Source: Pontederia crassipes (lineage: Eukaryota > Streptophyta > Magnoliopsida > Commelinales > Pontederiaceae). From it: a stretch of 64,000 nucleotides of DNA. The notes beneath the pieces are model-generated. The model ran no database searches, had not been told where the DNA came from, and saw only the letters and a program-made list of their open reading frames with translations. The DNA lies in contig CM060197.1 of the NCBI GenBank assembly GCA_030549335.1, positions 23,944,501-24,008,500 of the forward strand. Reading direction: 5' to 3'. The translations under genes and the position numbers were made by a program. Positions 61,186-64,000 of this stretch are shown here, piece after piece (within the stretch, counting starts at the first letter, position 1; every line of letters starts with the position of its first letter).

Positions 61186-62271
61186 TGTAGGATCGAAAGC
61201 AGCAAGATGGGGGGGGGGTGAATTGGTGAAATTAAATTTTCCAAAAATTCACATTCGGAGAAAAACGATAAAACCGATCACAAGCAAATAAAGATAATGC
61301 GTAGATGAAGAATAAAGAACAAACACAAGAAGACACGATATGTTGACGAGGTTTGACCCCAATGCTTTGGACTACGTCCCCGCTCCTACTTCTCGACTTC
61401 GAGACCGCCGAAGATTCACTATCTTTCTCTTTTCTTATAGGGAGAGAACAACCCTCTTAATACAATCACGCCTTCTTCTCCGCTCAAGAGGCAAGGCACA
61501 CCTTTCTTACAAGGAGCTCTCAATCTCACTATATTTCAGAAAATGAATGTTTCCCTCTAACTCTTTTCTTTTACAATTTTTTTTTCACACTCAAGGCTAA
61601 GAAAAGAAAAGGGAAGAAATTGCAATTCTATGCTCAAAAACTTGAGAGGAGCTCTAGGATGTTTCTTCATGCTTGGATGAATTTTCTTCAGGCTTTGACA
61701 CTCCTTTTATAGGCTCTTAGGGGTGAGTTTTCATTTAAAAAGTCTCCCCCATTTTTCTCCTCAATATTTTAGCTGTTACTGTTCATTTGACTGAAGGGTC
61801 GGTCGACCGCTGGGATGGGCCGGTCGACCGGTCTATGTGACCGTTGTCTCATTTGTGTGCTTTGACGCTGTCCGGTCGACCGGTTTTTCGACCGATACAA
61901 TGACCGGTAATGTCTCGTCGTCGACCGATCTTTTTGCTGTCGATCGGTCTATCGACCGGTATAGTCTCGACGTCGATCGGTATCTTGTCGTCTTTCCTTT
62001 CATCGAATTTCAGTCGACCGGTGCTTCTGGTCGGTCGATCGATGTGTCGACCGATATCTTGTCATCTTTTCTTTCACAGAATATCAATCGATCGGTGCTT
62101 CTGGTCGGTCGACCGGTCGTGTTTGGAACTTTTTCTTCAAACTTTTGATTTGCCGAATTCTTTCGTAAATCTGTTCATATTAATTCTACACCTGTATTAT
62201 CATCACTTGAGAGAAGATTAGTAACTTTTAGGTCCATTTAATTTGTTATCATCAAAATATGAGATTCAACA
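61186..62271 (-). repeat. 5' LTR of the Sirevirus-like element
   Basis: 1,086 bp. It is colinear with 52542-53647 but has many single-base differences and a shorter G run. It has a TATA box near 61706-61715 (- strand) and a palindrome cluster at 61797-62120. Confidence 0.9.
61797..62120. repeat. CGACCGGTCGA palindrome cluster (Sirevirus 5' LTR)
   Basis: The counterpart of 53161-53495. Most words are kept, but several differ by single C/T or G/A changes (for example CGACCGG against CGATCGG). Confidence 0.85.
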
Positions 62272-62404
62272 AAAATAACATAATATCTTTCTTTCCTTTG
62301 CATTTGTTGCCTCAGTAGTATAATATATCATTTTTTTGTCTAACGGATTGGTCCAATATAGAGATTGTAGAAGTTTGCGTTGAAGGTGGTTCTTGAGAAG
62401 TCAT
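62272..62404 (-). pseudogene. hAT transposase N-terminus
   Basis: This is the start of the hAT gene, cut off from its body by the Sirevirus-like insertion. It reads MTSQEPPSTQTSTISIL from ATG 62404, then KGKKDIML just before the insertion. On the far side (52541 and leftward) the frame continues as a BED-finger-like stretch. Confidence 0.7.
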
Positions 62405-62850
62405 GCTTTCCTACAAAATACAATAGCAAACTAATTAAATGTTATATAAAATCAGGTCATATAATAATAAATTAATCAATATTCCATGATAATAGATGAA
62501 AATCTATATTATATTAAAAGGAGGATAGTATGTAAGGAGGAGTTGACACTTGGCATAAGCAAATCAAGACAAGTGTCCCTAAAAATGTTATGCAAATTTT
62601 TTAATCAATAGATAGTGGATAATAATTATCCATAATCGTTATACACAAATTTGTACTTATAGAGTCTATATGAATAAGAATACAAATTTCACAAGATCAG
62701 GTGGCAAACACGAGACCATAAAAATCATTTAATGAGTGAGGGTAATTTATAAGATGTTTTCTTATAGAATAATATAAATTACTCATGGTTAATTAATTTA
62801 TAAATATCCCAATTACATTTTAATATCATCAACAAAATATCATTATATAA

Positions 62851-62898
<48 letters not shown>

Positions 62899-64000
62899 AA
62901 TTATTCCTGAAGTGAGTTACAAATAAAAAAACTACATTTCTGAAGTCATAATCTGATATCGTCTTACAAATATGTACAAAATTTTGAAAATGTAAAAGGT
63001 GAAGTTGAAAAAGTAGTGGTTAACAAATAAAAGCAGTTACAAAAAATTTAGCAACCACAGGCGTCATCCTATAAATACGTAGAAAGGGAAGCAAATCGAG
63101 ATTGTGGATTGTGGTGTGTGATCACAATGCCAATTGGATCACAATCAAATCTTGACGAGTTTTTTGTGTGATTGAAATTATTTTCTTTTGTTTTTGTTAT
63201 AATGATGCTAAAAGTTATCGGGTCAAGAGTTAGTTGTGATTCAATTTATGCATTCATTGTGATTTTATGTACCATAATTTAAGTGGTAATAAATTTTTTG
63301 CTCAATTTTTTTGTCATAATTATGGTTATAAGGATCGGTAACCATACAAAAGAATTGTGTAAAAAAATTGTTTTCATTGAAATTGTGCATCCATGTTGGT
63401 TTACTTGCAAGAGAAAAAAAATCAATTTATTCTCATGTATCTTGATTCCATCATATAAAATAGCTTAGAAGACTTAATTTCATAATTTTTTAGGTTTACG
63501 AAGTTGCATCATTGATTAAGGTGTTGTAATAAGCCAATTAATTTTCTATTAGAATTTGTCTATTTTCAATTGTTCTAACTTTAAACTACAGGTGCATATG
63601 CCATAGTCTATATGAAAATTTAATTGTTTAAAACTGTATTTATTCACATGTTAAATTTGAAATATGTTAGGATGCTTGCATGGGACTCCTTGCAACATAG
63701 GTACATAGTTAATTTTTATAAAAATGATTTTTATAAGCATTGTCATATTTGTTTACATTTCCAATAAATTGAATATTTTTAATTTAATTGCATGTATTAT
63801 GATTCTTTGAAATCATTTTCTTTTAACAATTGTTTTAATTGTCTATCAACATTGTCATATCTATTTATATTATTTTAATAATTATCTCATACCTTTTAGC
63901 AATCATTTTAATTGTCTATGGACATTGCCATTTTCTATACATTTGTATATCAATTTTTATTATTGTTATTTTCTTGAATATATTATTTTCTTTTTGCTAA
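62405..64000. other. AT-rich intergenic DNA
   Basis: No gene is seen. At 62503 the text TCTATATTATATTAAAAGG preceded by A resembles the 5' terminus of plant Helitrons, and GACACTTGGC follows at about 62540. No 3' hairpin with CTRR end was found. A (TA)n run lies at 62854-62895. ORFs beyond are short and AT-rich. Confidence 0.45.

Larger units (their letters stand above)
52542..62271 (-). mobile_element. Sirevirus-like Ty1/copia element
   Basis: A 9.7-kb element on the - strand with two LTRs and domain order gag, protease, integrase, RT, RNase H, followed by an extra envelope-like ORF. This order, the extra ORF, the CCHC gag and the repeated polypurine tracts are marks of the Sirevirus clade of Ty1/copia (SIRE1/Maximus type). 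It lies inside the BED-finger part of a dead hAT gene, and the coding text resumes on both sides. Flanking 5-mers (AAACC, AAAAT) agree at three positions only. The LTRs have many differences and every ORF carries stops or frameshifts, so it is old and inactive. Confidence 0.92.

Overview
This window looks like nuclear DNA of a flowering plant, probably a eudicot. It is AT-rich and gene-poor, and it is packed with nested retroelements. Two host genes can be read. One is a complete ten-exon branched-chain amino-acid aminotransferase gene (BCAT, + strand, 46361-49167). The other is an intron-less PLS-class pentatricopeptide repeat (PPR) gene on the - strand (10467-12236), whose conserved N-terminus is cut by an in-frame TGA at codon 25. 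The spliceosomal introns, PPR family, plant LTR clades, RTE-like LINE tails and hAT/Mutator relics all indicate a plant. The species cannot be named from the sequence alone.

Layout. 0-10 kb: AT-rich DNA with a 457-bp Mutator-type foldback element (2016-2472) and three short LINE-derived insertions, each with target duplications. 10-12.3 kb: the PPR gene with an exon-like ORF just downstream. 13.9-24 kb: GC-rich islands, degenerate LTR-like sequence, a clean gypsy-like solo LTR (16848-18535, TSD GGAGT), a GTCGTCGAGGGC minisatellite, a decayed Ty1/copia pol fragment with its 3' LTR, and a small minus-strand LTR with a primer-binding site. 27.3-40.0 kb: one old Ty3/gypsy element (Del/Tekay-like) with two further solo LTRs nested inside it. 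40-46 kb: intergenic DNA with a fourth LINE fragment, a MITE, homopolymers and microsatellites. 46.3-49.2 kb: BCAT. 49.5-62.4 kb: a dead hAT transposase gene on the - strand, interrupted first by a small LTR and then by a 9.7-kb Sirevirus-type Ty1/copia element.

The Sirevirus-like copy (52542-62271, - strand) keeps both LTRs, a Met-tRNA-type primer-binding site, gag with a zinc knuckle, protease, integrase, reverse transcriptase and RNase H, an extra envelope-like ORF and repeated polypurine tracts. All its coding parts are broken by stops, frameshifts or deletion. The most unusual pattern is that dense clusters of CGACCGGTCG-type palindromes sit in the LTRs of both the Sirevirus-like and the unrelated gypsy element, and again between pol and the envelope-like ORF. 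I found no CRISPR array, tRNA or rRNA gene, and no gene cluster pointing to a dedicated new system.
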